From an uncultured Bacteroidales bacterium (GTDB lineage Bacteria > Bacteroidota > Bacteroidia > Bacteroidales > Bacteroidaceae), in assembly GCA_937914945.1 (NCBI GenBank), contig CALGJF010000077.1:1-25644 (forward strand): a DNA stretch of 25,644 nucleotides, read 5' to 3'. Positions 13,712-21,768 of this stretch are shown piece by piece. Position 1 is the first letter of the stretch, and each line of letters opens with the position of its first letter. The position numbers and the translations under genes are program-made. The notes under the pieces were generated by a model. It had not been told where the DNA came from. It ran no database searches and worked only from the letters and a program-made list of their open reading frames with translations.

Positions 13712-13796
13712 TTCGCTTGATATGAAACAAAATTTGCGCCAAACAGTTTTGTCTGTCAAAATTTCCGCGCGGTATGTCAAAATGGCATGGAATAAC

Positions 13797-13835
13797 AAAA
13801 CGACAGCCCCACATGGCTTGCGGGGCTGTTGTTTT
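13797..13835 (-). terminator. Intrinsic terminator of nadE
   Basis: AAAACGACAGCCCC (13797-13810) pairs with GGGGCTGTTGTTTT (13822-13835), with one G-U pair, around an 11-base loop. Read on the minus strand, the stem ends in CGTTTTGTT and lies 14 bases beyond the nadE stop. Confidence 0.88.
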
Positions 13836-13848
13836 ATGCTGGTGTTGT

Positions 13849-15747
13849 TTACAGATTCTCACATTCGGCTATCCATATGGCATAGCTTGTGTCCGAGGGC
13901 ATTATCCACGAGCCGTGAGGGCTGAGGTTGCAGTTGTTTACCTTGGGGCCGTCGGGCATGCACGAGCGTTTGAACTGCTGCGTGAAGAAGCGGCGGAAGA
14001 ATGTGGTGAGCCACTTTTTAATGGTTTCTTTATTGTATGTGTCTTCAAAGGCTTTTTGCGCCAGCAGGTAAATTTTAGCTGGTGAGAATCCATGGTTTAT
14101 AAAGTGGTAGAGGAAGAAATCGTGCAGTTCATATGGCCCTACAAGGTCCTCTGTCTTTTGTTTTATATTGCCTTGTTCGTCGGCGGGGGTCAATTCGGGC
14201 GATATCGGGGTATCTACGATGTCGAGCAGTGTGGCGCTAATCTCTTTGTTGCTGCTTGCCGCGATATGGCGTACAAGGTGTTGCATGAGTGTTTTGGGAA
14301 CGGATGCATTGACGCTATACATGCTCATGTGGTCGCCGTTGTATGTGGCCCAGCCGAGGGCAAGCTCCGACAGGTCCCCGGTGCCCACAACAATACCCGA
14401 GCATTGGTTTGCGATGTCCATAAGAATCTGTGTACGTTCGCGTGCCTGTGCGTTCTCGTATGTTACATCGTGAACATTTATATCATGTTCTATATCTTTG
14501 AAATGTTGTATGCAAGCATCCTTTATGGATATTTCGCGCATGGTAACGCCAAGATTTTTCATTAGGGCAAGCGCATTGTTGTATGTGCGGTCGCTGGTGC
14601 CGAATCCTGGCATTGTTACTGCGGTAATGTCGCTGTGCGGCCTGCCAATTATGTCGAGTGCTTTTGCGGTTACAAGCAGTGCAAGTGTGGAGTCTAACCC
14701 TCCCGATATACCTATCACGCAACTTTTTGCTCTAGTGTGTTCTATCCTTTTTGCAAGCGCAAGAGATTGTATCATTATTATCTCTTCGAGTGTGCTTTCG
14801 GCATTCTCGCCTTTGGGTACAAACGGGGTGGGGTCGTATGAGCGTGTAAGCGCGCATTCTTTGTTATCCACCTGCGCAATAGCGATATATTCGCTATTGT
14901 TTTGCGTAGCAGTAAAATGGTTGTGCGATGTACGGATTTTACGCAGTTTCTCAACATCGACCTCTGTTATGCAATATTGGCTTTCTGTTGTAAAGCGGGG
15001 AGATGATGCAAGCAATTCGCCATTCTCGTAAATGGCATTTGCGCCTGAATGTACTGCGGTGCTTGTAGATTCGCCATATCCTGCATTTGCATATATGTAT
15101 GCGCAGTGGCAACGCTTGCTTTGCGTTGCAATTAATTGCATTGTGTTGTAGTGGTTGCAAACACTCTCCGTGGTGGCCGATGGGTTGAATATTACTTCGG
15201 CTCCGGCGAGTGTCATTTCTGTTGCAGGTGCTTGCGGTGCCTGCATATCGCTGCCTATCTCCACGCCAAAGCGGTATGCCGGTGTAGAGAAAACATGGCT
15301 GTTGCCTATTGTTGCGTTTTGCCCGCAAAGGGTGGTTGTGGCATTGCCGGGTAGCTTGCTGGCGGGGGAGAACCATCGCTGCTCTTCGGCTGTGGGATAG
15401 CTTTTTGCTGTTATGCCCATTATGCAACCTTTGTGTATTGTTACAGCACAATTATATAGGTTGTTTATGTGCATTACAGGTGTGCCCACTATGATGATTG
15501 TGTCGATGTGGCGGCTCTTGTCTATTATCTGTTGCAGGGCTGTTTGGGCTTTTTCAATGAAAAAAGGTTGCAGAAAAAGGTCGCCACAACTGCTCGATGT
15601 TATGCACAGTTCGGGGAATAGTACAATTTCGGCTCCTTCTGCCGATACCTTATTTATAAGAGATAGTATCTCTTGTACGTTTCTCATGCAGTCGGCCACG
15701 CTTGTAAGCGGGGTTGCCGCAGCTATCTTGCTGAATCCGTTTTTCAT
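13849..15747 (-). CDS. nadE: NAD+ synthetase with N-terminal nitrilase domain lacking its catalytic Cys
   Basis: The 632-residue protein has the two-domain layout of glutamine-dependent NAD+ synthetase: a nitrilase-fold glutaminase (about 1-290) and a C-terminal ATP-pyrophosphatase synthetase domain. The synthetase motifs are intact: SGGLDS at 348-353, GTGDLSELALGWATYNGDHMSMY, VNASVPKTLMQHL and QFKRSCMPDGPKV near the end. It amidates deamido-NAD to NAD. In the glutaminase domain Glu46 (FPELCIT) and Lys115 (TAKSYP) are present. The expected catalytic Cys of the VEICED motif is Gly165 (VEIGSD; codon at 15253-15255), so glutamine hydrolysis is predicted to be lost or altered. The start at 15747 is preceded by a clear AAAGAGG ribosome binding site; an in-frame TTG at 15771 is less likely. 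Confidence 0.92.
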   Translation of the reverse strand: MKNGFSKIAAATPLTSVADCMRNVQEILSLINKVSAEGAEIVLFPELCITSSSCGDLFLQPFFIEKAQTALQQIIDKSRHIDTIIIVGTPVMHINNLYNCAVTIHKGCIMGITAKSYPTAEEQRWFSPASKLPGNATTTLCGQNATIGNSHVFSTPAYRFGVEIGSDMQAPQAPATEMTLAGAEVIFNPSATTESVCNHYNTMQLIATQSKRCHCAYIYANAGYGESTSTAVHSGANAIYENGELLASSPRFTTESQYCITEVDVEKLRKIRTSHNHFTATQNNSEYIAIAQVDNKECALTRSYDPTPFVPKGENAESTLEEIIMIQSLALAKRIEHTRAKSCVIGISGGLDSTLALLVTAKALDIIGRPHSDITAVTMPGFGTSDRTYNNALALMKNLGVTMREISIKDACIQHFKDIEHDINVHDVTYENAQARERTQILMDIANQCSGIVVGTGDLSELALGWATYNGDHMSMYSVNASVPKTLMQHLVRHIAASSNKEISATLLDIVDTPISPELTPADEQGNIKQKTEDLVGPYELHDFFLYHFINHGFSPAKIYLLAQKAFEDTYNKETIKKWLTTFFRRFFTQQFKRSCMPDGPKVNNCNLSPHGSWIMPSDTSYAIWIAECENL

Positions 15748-15752
15748 AATTG

Positions 15753-15759
15753 CCTCTTT
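15753..15759 (-). promoter_or_regulatory. Ribosome binding site of nadE
   Basis: On the minus strand AAAGAGG lies 5 bases before the ATG at 15747-15745. It is one of the few Shine-Dalgarno-like sequences in the window, and it decides this start over the upstream TTG. Confidence 0.65.
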
Positions 15760-15780
15760 AATTGTTTGCAACTGCTATAT

Positions 15781-15817
15781 TCACAAAACACTTCCCTTTT
15801 GAGGAAGTGTTTTGTGA
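15781..15817. terminator. Hairpin between the fasciclin lipoprotein gene and nadE
   Basis: A perfect 15-bp stem (15781-15795 with 15803-15817) has a 7-base loop. In the minus direction no long U-run follows, only TTTTG within the stem, so termination may be partial. No promoter was recognised between this hairpin and nadE, so nadE may depend on read-through. Confidence 0.7.
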
Positions 15818-15836
15818 TATTTTGTTTTTGTGATTT

Positions 15837-18089
15837 TTAGAATCGGTCTTCGGGGTTGGCTGTATTATTGTAGATTGACTTGGGAACAATCTCCAAATAA
15901 TCCTGGTTGAACTCTTCGGCACCAACAGATGCCTCTGTTACGTTCTTCACGCGTAGCCAGTGTCCTTTCTTTGTAGGCTCAAGGTCGAGGTTTGTTGCAA
16001 CAATACGTCTCATGGCGTTCGATGAGTTGCGCATTGGAATCTTTGATTGGCCTTCGCCTACATAGATGCTTGCGGGAGCTTTCATATAACCACGGTTACG
16101 CATAGCTTTCTCTTCGTCTGAAATCTCGTCCTCGGTAAGGTCAGTGTCGGCAAACCAGCCGATACGGTTTTTGTTGGCATCGTCCATACGCATATCGGTG
16201 GGGATGCCGCAGATGTTGTTGTCGAGATAGAACTGAACGACACCACGACGTGTTGACATTGAGAATCCGATACGTATCTCGTAGGTTCCTGCGGGCACGT
16301 GAGGCAAGCGATACTCTGCATCGTATTTGCCCTCAATCAAAAGCTCATCGCCCTGATAGTTTGTATAACCGAGCTCGCCTGTGGCGCAGGGGCGCATATA
16401 GAAGATCTCGGTACTGTTGTTACGTGCTTTCAAACGCTTGCAGAACTGTCTTTCGTTGGGTGTGTCGCTGCCACCTGCGGGAATGTATGTAAACAATCCT
16501 GTGTTGAAATTCCATCTTACGCGGTTTGTTGTAAGCTCGGGGAAACAAGAGATGGGGTCCCAACGCATACGCTCGTTAATAATATTTGATGTCATCTCTT
16601 TCTCGTTATAAACAAGAATCTTGTCTATAAAGTGGATTTTTGCATTGGCAGGGTCAAGTGCAACATCGCCCATTGTTTCGGGGAAGAGAGATTGTGTCTT
16701 AAGCTGGCTCAACACCTTGATGTTTGTGTGGTGGAACATCATGTCGCTGGGTGTTGTGGTGCAAAGGTTGATAATAACTTCGTTTTTATATTCTGGATTT
16801 GTATAAGGCCTTGTTACCTTAATCATGCAACCTTCGTCCATGTTTCCATTGCGGAAATCCTCTAACTCCTCTTCGGTGTATGTGCCCTCGGCCCACCAGC
16901 TGTCGTAGGGGAGGTAGGTTTCAAAGTAGTCCGACCAATCAAAGTTCTGGTCCATGTTGCTCTCCGATTTGAATCCGTTGTGGTCGTATCCTTCCAAAAT
17001 CCAACCGCCTACACCATTTTTTACGAAGTCGAGCTGACGATCGATGATGTGGTATGAGATAAACTTGAAGAGGGGGTGTGCGGGGTGGTTGTACTCATCC
17101 TCTGCTACACCGGCGGGAACGGGGCCGTATACCAACTTGGTGAACTCTACCAAATCTTCCCATGTGGCAATGGTCATGCCAAATGCGTTCTTTGTGGGGT
17201 CCAAAAGTACCTCGTTGGGCTCTATGAGCAGTGTGAATCCCTGGTTCTTTGTTTCGGGGTAGGTGGGTATCTGACCTTTCTGTCCGTCAAACTTAGGTGA
17301 TTCCATCTCTTTGTCGTAGTCCTTCTCAAGTTCGAACTTGGCAAGCAACTTGTCGATACCTGTTTTGTTGAGGGCCTCGCGGAAGATACTGATACCATCT
17401 GATTGGTTCAAAATGTCGGCAGCGTTGTCGGTAGAGGGGTCGAGCACCTCGCCTATAGAGTGGATTGTACCGTTGTATGTTGTGATGTCGCTCTCCAGAA
17501 TCTCGGCGTTGTTGATACCTACATAGTACTTTCTCTCATTATCAACGATGTCGGTGTTGGTGAGAATTGTACGATAGTTCATTGATGTTTTGGGAAGGCT
17601 GAATCCGGCACTGAAGTCTACGGTTTTGAATTCGTCCTCAATAACGTGGTTTCTTGCAATTTCGGTACATTTTTCCACTGAAAGGTCGCTCACCTCGGGA
17701 GATGTTACGCCGGTTTCGATGATGGGGTATTTCTCGGGGTCGATGGCGTTGTTTTCAACGCTGGTCTGGTAGATTTCGTATTTCTCTTGAACGAACTTCT
17801 CGATAGCATCGTTTGTGGGGGCGAAACAGGTGTAAGCGCCATATGTCGAGAGGGTTTTAAGGAGTGTTCCTTCTGATTTTACACCAATGGAAGCCTTGCT
17901 CAAAATCTCTGTAAAATGGCTGTACTTGTCGGGGTTGTTCTCCAAGTGTGTGGCGATAACCTCACCTGTAAATGTAAAGCGGTTGCTTTGGTCAACTTCC
18001 TCTTGGCAACCAATGAATGTGCCACCCACGAACGCTGTCAGTGAAAGAAGCACCCAAGTTTTCAAGTTTAATGAAATTGCTTTTTTCAT
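15837..18089 (-). CDS. Fasciclin (FAS1)-domain lipoprotein
   Basis: The 750-residue protein has a lipoprotein signal peptide with the modified Cys at residue 28 (FIGC). It is followed by QEE, an acidic stretch that resembles the surface-export signal of Bacteroidota lipoproteins, so a cell-surface location is likely. A first FAS1 domain spans about 45-218 (TCFAPTNDAIEKF; closing NGTIHSIGEVLDP). A second, expanded FAS1-like domain spans about 225-510 (ADILNQSDGISIFREAL; closing KIHFIDKILVY). The C-terminal 240 residues are beta-rich (LPHVPAGTYEIRIGFSMS, VQFYLDNN) and unassigned; DUF5108-type proteins have a similar layout. FAS1 domains mediate adhesion. Such proteins often sit beside SusC/SusD pairs, but none is present here. 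It has its own promoter, and nadE follows downstream. Confidence 0.85.
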   Translation of the reverse strand: MKKAISLNLKTWVLLSLTAFVGGTFIGCQEEVDQSNRFTFTGEVIATHLENNPDKYSHFTEILSKASIGVKSEGTLLKTLSTYGAYTCFAPTNDAIEKFVQEKYEIYQTSVENNAIDPEKYPIIETGVTSPEVSDLSVEKCTEIARNHVIEDEFKTVDFSAGFSLPKTSMNYRTILTNTDIVDNERKYYVGINNAEILESDITTYNGTIHSIGEVLDPSTDNAADILNQSDGISIFREALNKTGIDKLLAKFELEKDYDKEMESPKFDGQKGQIPTYPETKNQGFTLLIEPNEVLLDPTKNAFGMTIATWEDLVEFTKLVYGPVPAGVAEDEYNHPAHPLFKFISYHIIDRQLDFVKNGVGGWILEGYDHNGFKSESNMDQNFDWSDYFETYLPYDSWWAEGTYTEEELEDFRNGNMDEGCMIKVTRPYTNPEYKNEVIINLCTTTPSDMMFHHTNIKVLSQLKTQSLFPETMGDVALDPANAKIHFIDKILVYNEKEMTSNIINERMRWDPISCFPELTTNRVRWNFNTGLFTYIPAGGSDTPNERQFCKRLKARNNSTEIFYMRPCATGELGYTNYQGDELLIEGKYDAEYRLPHVPAGTYEIRIGFSMSTRRGVVQFYLDNNICGIPTDMRMDDANKNRIGWFADTDLTEDEISDEEKAMRNRGYMKAPASIYVGEGQSKIPMRNSSNAMRRIVATNLDLEPTKKGHWLRVKNVTEASVGAEEFNQDYLEIVPKSIYNNTANPEDRF

Positions 18090-18211
18090 ATTGAGTTAGT
18101 ATTAATTTATTATTCGCTAATGTGTTTGCTATTAATGTGTTGCGTGTCTTGCTTTTATCTGTATCGCGCTATGTGGCACTCCGTATGCCCAGCGAGGATA
18201 CAAATCAGTTT

Positions 18212-18242
18212 CAAATATACGCGAATATTATTTATCAAGCAA
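18212..18242 (-). promoter_or_regulatory. Promoter of the fasciclin lipoprotein gene
   Basis: On the minus strand TATATTTG (18219 to 18212) is a perfect -7 box; TTGC 19 bases upstream (18242 to 18239) is a partial -33 element. The predicted leader is about 115 bases, long for this window, leaving room for leader regulation. Confidence 0.65.
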
Positions 18243-18387
18243 GAAAATTTCATCAATTTTATTTATTTTTATTTTCTGACCTCGATTTCTTGCCATATTT
18301 TCAATATGAGGGCCTTTGAAATGCTCTGTGTCTGCTGTTTGATTGGGCGAATTGCGTGATATTTCTTGCTGTGTTAAGTTAATTTAA

Positions 18388-18417
18388 TAAAAAAACGATG
18401 TCCCGTAAAGGACATCG
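18388..18417 (-). terminator. Intrinsic terminator of the ttcA-like/DUF486 unit
   Basis: CGATGTCC (18396-18403) pairs perfectly with GGACATCG (18410-18417) around a 6-base loop. Read on the minus strand, it is followed by eight T (18395 to 18388). Confidence 0.93.
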
Positions 18418-18446
18418 GTAATGGGTGTTTTCCAGTGGTGTGTATA

Positions 18447-18821
18447 TTATTTCAAAAATACAAAATATACTGCAAGTACCAGGAATAGCACGGCAACAAA
18501 ATGGTTCCATTGCAGGCTCTCTCCTTTGAAAAGTATTGACACTATGATTCCAAATACAAGGCACGAGATTACCTCTTGTATTACTTTTAGCTGCACAAGT
18601 GAGAAGGGACCGCCGTTTATCTCGCTGCCGATGCGGTTGGCGGGGATTAAAAATGTGTATTCAAGCAGTGCGATGCCCCAGCTTATTAATATAATAAGTA
18701 TTAGCGGGGTGTTAGAGGATATGAGTTTGAGGTCTTGCAGTTTGAGGTTGCCATACCATGCAAGTGTCATAAAACTGTTCGATATCACGAGCAGTGTGAT
18801 GGTTAAGATGATTTTTGTCAT
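18447..18821 (-). CDS. DUF486 family small membrane protein (DMT-like)
   Basis: The 124-residue protein has four predicted membrane helices (about 3-21, 38-58, 78-100, 104-123). It carries the DUF486 hallmark block ISWGIALLEYTFLIPANRIGSE followed by GGPFSLVQLKVIQEVISCLVF and the closing AVLFLVLAVYFVF. The family resembles half of a drug/metabolite transporter, and such proteins probably act as dimers; substrates are unknown. It starts 14 bases after the TtcA-like gene and ends before a strong terminator, so the two are co-transcribed. No functional reason for the pairing is evident. Confidence 0.88.
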   Translation of the reverse strand: MTKIILTITLLVISNSFMTLAWYGNLKLQDLKLISSNTPLILIILISWGIALLEYTFLIPANRIGSEINGGPFSLVQLKVIQEVISCLVFGIIVSILFKGESLQWNHFVAVLFLVLAVYFVFLK

Positions 18822-18835
18822 TTTGTATAATATTT

Positions 18836-19591
18836 TTACTGTTTATTTTCGGTTTTTGGTGGGAGTAAATCGGGCTGTATGTTGCTCATGGAGCCCCATA
18901 TGTTATAGCGGGCTTCGGGATTCAGTTTTTCCAAGTGTGCCAGCAAATCTTTCATCTGCTTGCGGTTGGAACTGTTTTCGTGTGGGCAGTTTTTTATCTG
19001 TGCGGGGAAGGCTTTGTCGCGTGCGTGCTGCTCTACATCGCTCTCGTTTACCAGGCACAGCGGGCGTATTATGGTAATGGGGAATTTCTCCATTTTCATT
19101 GCCGGTGCCATGGCGCTGAATGATCCTTGGAAGGTTATGTTCATGAGCATGGTTTCTATGAAATCGTCCATGTTGTGCCCCAAGGCTATCTTGTTGCAAC
19201 CTCGCTGCTGTGCAAGTTCAAAGAGTGCTTTGCGGCGATTCCATGAGCAGAGGAAGCAGGGTGATTTGCGAGTGTCTGTTTCGGCATTGAAACTGCTCTC
19301 GGCAAGGTGGAGTGTTACCCCTTGTTCGTCGCAGAATCGTTGCAGAAAATCGGTGTCGCTTTTGTAAGGAATATTTGACATGGATACATGCGCAGCCTCA
19401 ATCTCAATGCGTGGGCAGAATATGCGGCTGCGCTCGGCAAGCAGTTCCAGCATGGTAAGCGAGTCCTTGCCACCTGACAGGGCTACAAGTATTTTGTCTC
19501 CCTCTTCAAGCAGTGCATACTCTTTTGTTGCTTTTGAAAACCTCTTTTTTATGCGGTTGTAGGTCTTTTGCTCTTCACTGAACTTTGCCAT
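18836..19591 (-). CDS. ttcA: TtcA-family tRNA 2-thiolation enzyme
   Basis: The 251-residue protein is a PP-loop ATPase of the TtcA/TtuA group. SGGKDS (39-44) binds ATP. Cys112 and Cys115 (PCFLCSWNRRKAL) with Cys202 (KNCPHE) match the three Cys that hold the [4Fe-4S] cluster in TtcA (Cys122, Cys125, Cys213, from memory), with nearly identical spacing. ALGHNMDDFIETMLMN is the conserved central motif. TtcA installs 2-thiocytidine at position 32 of certain tRNAs. It is somewhat shorter than E. coli TtcA (about 311), mainly at the ends. The exact tRNA target is inferred. It diverges from the TPR/PD40 operon and is followed by the DUF486 gene. Confidence 0.85.
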   Translation of the reverse strand: MAKFSEEQKTYNRIKKRFSKATKEYALLEEGDKILVALSGGKDSLTMLELLAERSRIFCPRIEIEAAHVSMSNIPYKSDTDFLQRFCDEQGVTLHLAESSFNAETDTRKSPCFLCSWNRRKALFELAQQRGCNKIALGHNMDDFIETMLMNITFQGSFSAMAPAMKMEKFPITIIRPLCLVNESDVEQHARDKAFPAQIKNCPHENSSNRKQMKDLLAHLEKLNPEARYNIWGSMSNIQPDLLPPKTENKQ

Positions 19592-19615
19592 TGGTGTATA
19601 TGGTGTTTCGGGCTG

Positions 19616-19623
19616 CGAAGTTA
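19616..19623 (-). promoter_or_regulatory. Candidate -7 box for the ttcA-like gene
   Basis: On the minus strand TAACTTCG followed by CAGCC resembles the TANNTTTG box with one change, the same variant as at 9794-9801. No matching -33 TTTG is seen 19-20 bases upstream. The leader would be short, about 20 bases. Confidence 0.45.
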
Positions 19624-19796
19624 ATAATTTGCTCTCATATTATCTCCTCTTGCGTGCAATAACTTTTGTGTGATGCTAAATATATGTTTTATCTCTGCCA
19701 TATCGGCTTTTTGTTGTTTTCGCTCTCTATTTGTGCTTTTTACGCTTCGTTTTGGTAAATTAATGTGAAAAAAATATGTTTATAATATTTTGTTTG

Positions 19797-19804
19797 TATA
19801 TTTG
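19797..19804 (+). promoter_or_regulatory. -7 box for the TPR/PD40-nfeD-floA operon
   Basis: TATATTTG is a perfect -7 box, although no clear -33 element lies 19-20 bases upstream. The predicted leader of about 45 bases includes a short hairpin (TGCAC 19818-19822 with GTGCA 19827-19831, GTTT loop). Confidence 0.5.
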
Positions 19805-19853
19805 CGTAAATCGCGAATGCACGTTTGTGCAGATGTTAGCTGTAAATTATTTT

Positions 19854-21290
19854 ATGATGAAACACTTTTTTCTTTCTATATTGCTTGCCGTGCTTTCGTT
19901 GCATCCGGTAATGGCGCAAAACAAAAATACAGCCCGCAAGTTGTTTTTGGCGGGTGAGTATGCCGAGGCAAAGCCTATGTTCGAGAAGTTGTTGCAACGC
20001 AATCCGCGTAACGGCGAATTGAATTATTGGTATGCAGTGTGTTGTTACGAGACAAAGGATACGTCGGCCAATATAAAGCAGATGCTCGATTTTGCGGCTT
20101 CACGCAAGATAACGAATGCATATAGGTATCTGGGCGATATCTGCGCCGACAGTGCGCTGTATGCCGATGCTGCCGAGCAGTATGCGACCTTTTTGTCGCT
20201 GTGCAAGGATGATTCTCTTGCCACGCTATACAGGACGAAACTTAGCCGTGTAAACCGCCTGAGCCGTATGGTGAATACCACGGAGAAGGTGTGTGTGATT
20301 GATAGTTTTGTAGTGGATAAGGATAAATTCCTTTCGGCCTACAAAATGGGGCGCGATGTGGGGCTTTTATCTACCGTTGCCGCATTTTTTGACGAGGACG
20401 ACGAGGATGGTGGCTATCTGTATGAAACCGAGCGTGGCACGGATATATATTATGCCATGAGGAACGATGGCGATTCTCTGTTACAGTTGTATCACAGCAG
20501 TAAGGTAGATGATGATTGGGGCAGGCCGACACGCCTTAATGGCTTTGATACCAAGGGTAATGATAATTTCCCCTTTATGCTTGCCGATGGTCTCACGCTC
20601 TATTTTGCGAGCGATGGCGAAGAGTCGATAGGTGGTTACGATATTTTTATCACGCGGTACGACAGCGAGGAGTCGCGTTTCTTGCGCCCCGATAATCTGG
20701 GTATGCCTTTCAATTCGCTTTACAACGATTACATGATGGCGATAAACGAGGTTGCCAATCTCGGCTGGTTTGCCAGCGACCGCTATCAGCCCGAGGATAA
20801 GGTGTGTGTCTATGTCTTTGTGCCCAATGCCTCTGCCGAAAAGTATGATGCCGAGAAAATGCCTTATGACCGTCTGCTGGCACTTGCCCAATTGAGGGGC
20901 ATTGCTGCGACACAGGTTGATGAAGCGGTTGTTCGCGAGGCACGTCGCCAGCTGACTGTGCTTTTTTACGAGCAACCCGACGAGCATGACAACGGTGATT
21001 TCCTCTTTGTAATAGACAATGCAGCCGAATATACATCGTTAAAGGATTTCAAGAGTTCCGAGGCGCGTGAACTCTTTGTTAAATGGCAAAAGGGTAGTGC
21101 AGCGCAAAAGAAAAACGAGATGCTTTTGCAATACAAACGCGACGAATATGCCACGGCATCGGATGTTGTAAAGAAACGTCTGACACCCGAGATTCTCGAA
21201 CTTGAGCAGCAGGTGGAAAAAGATGCAACTGTTTTACAACAGATGGAGTATGAAATAAGAAAGGTTGAATTAAATAAATTGCACAGATAA
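19854..21290 (+). CDS. Exported TPR and PD40 (WD40-like) repeat protein
   Basis: The 478-residue protein has a Sec signal peptide (MMKHFFLSILLAVLSLHPVMA, then QNKN). TPR-like helices span about 24-130 (ARKLFLAGEYAEAKPMFEKLLQRNP; YLGDICADSALYADAAEQYATF). A PD40/TolB-type beta-propeller segment spans about 210-330 (NDNFPFMLADGLTLYFASDGEESIGGYDIFITRYD; LGWFASDRY). A C-terminal coiled coil covers about 400-478. Related TPR/PD40 proteins in this phylum often end in OmpA domains; this one does not. The start was taken at 19854 (the next codon is also ATG) because it gives the signal peptide; an in-frame start 26 codons upstream lies upstream of the -7 box. nfeD follows after 3 bases. The function is unknown; a periplasmic scaffold is likely. 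Confidence 0.8.
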   Translation: MMKHFFLSILLAVLSLHPVMAQNKNTARKLFLAGEYAEAKPMFEKLLQRNPRNGELNYWYAVCCYETKDTSANIKQMLDFAASRKITNAYRYLGDICADSALYADAAEQYATFLSLCKDDSLATLYRTKLSRVNRLSRMVNTTEKVCVIDSFVVDKDKFLSAYKMGRDVGLLSTVAAFFDEDDEDGGYLYETERGTDIYYAMRNDGDSLLQLYHSSKVDDDWGRPTRLNGFDTKGNDNFPFMLADGLTLYFASDGEESIGGYDIFITRYDSEESRFLRPDNLGMPFNSLYNDYMMAINEVANLGWFASDRYQPEDKVCVYVFVPNASAEKYDAEKMPYDRLLALAQLRGIAATQVDEAVVREARRQLTVLFYEQPDEHDNGDFLFVIDNAAEYTSLKDFKSSEARELFVKWQKGSAAQKKNEMLLQYKRDEYATASDVVKKRLTPEILELEQQVEKDATVLQQMEYEIRKVELNKLHR

Positions 21291-21293
21291 GTT

Positions 21294-21764
21294 ATGGATA
21301 TTTTGATTATTGCCATATTGGTTTCAATAGGTGTGCTGTTGCTTGCATTGGAGGTGGCTCTTATTCCCGGAATTGGTGTTACAGGTGTGTTGGGTGTACT
21401 CTCTATGGTGGGTGCCGTGTCATACGCCTTTTTTGTTCAGCCTATTGTGGGATGGCTCACGCTGGGGATAGTGGCGATGGCTCTTGTAACCCTGATATTG
21501 TGGGCCATCTACGGCAAGTCGATAGACCGTGTGGCACTGAAAAAGAATATAGATTCCACGGTGAAGAATCCCGACAGCACTGATATTGTTGTGGGCGACG
21601 AGGGTGTGGCCATCACACGTCTTGCCCTTATTGGTGAGGTTGATTTCAATGGGCGATTGGTTGAGGTAACATCGGCATCGGGCTTCATAGAGGAGGGGAC
21701 AACGGTCTCTGTTACACGCATTGCGGGTGGCACAATTTTTGTAAAGGGCAGCTCTGCTGTTTGA
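21294..21764 (+). CDS. nfeD: NfeD-family membrane protein
   Basis: The 156-residue protein has two or three N-terminal membrane helices (about 3-24, 30-50, 52-73; LLALEVALIPGIGVTGVLGV is the family hallmark). A C-terminal OB-fold domain spans about 95-155 (GDEGVAITRLALIGEVDFNGRLVEVTSASGFIEEGTTVSVTRIAGGTIFVK). It is the short NfeD form without the N-terminal ClpP-like protease domain. NfeD proteins are almost always encoded beside SPFH proteins, and the flotillin-like gene follows 4 bases later, supporting a shared membrane complex. It starts 3 bases after the TPR/PD40 gene. Confidence 0.92.
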   Translation: MDILIIAILVSIGVLLLALEVALIPGIGVTGVLGVLSMVGAVSYAFFVQPIVGWLTLGIVAMALVTLILWAIYGKSIDRVALKKNIDSTVKNPDSTDIVVGDEGVAITRLALIGEVDFNGRLVEVTSASGFIEEGTTVSVTRIAGGTIFVKGSSAV

Positions 21765-21768
21765 TTGT

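Larger units (their letters stand above)
18090..18446. other. 357-base intergenic region upstream of the fasciclin gene
   Basis: No gene is supported. It contains the fasciclin gene's leader (about 115 bases) and promoter (18212-18242), AT-rich DNA at 18220-18390, and the DUF486 terminator (18388-18417). Short plus-strand frames here have no conserved features. Confidence 0.6.

Noticed and set aside
13722..13925. Plus-strand 67-codon frame
   Set aside because: It runs through the nadE terminator stem and into the nadE 3' end, with no conserved features.
15748..15771. TTG start extending NadE by 8 residues
   Set aside because: The ATG at 15747 has AAAGAGG at the right distance, and the extension contains that site.
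18120..18359. Small plus-strand frames in the fasciclin upstream region
   Set aside because: They overlap the minus-strand promoter and leader, and their translations look like random AT-rich DNA.
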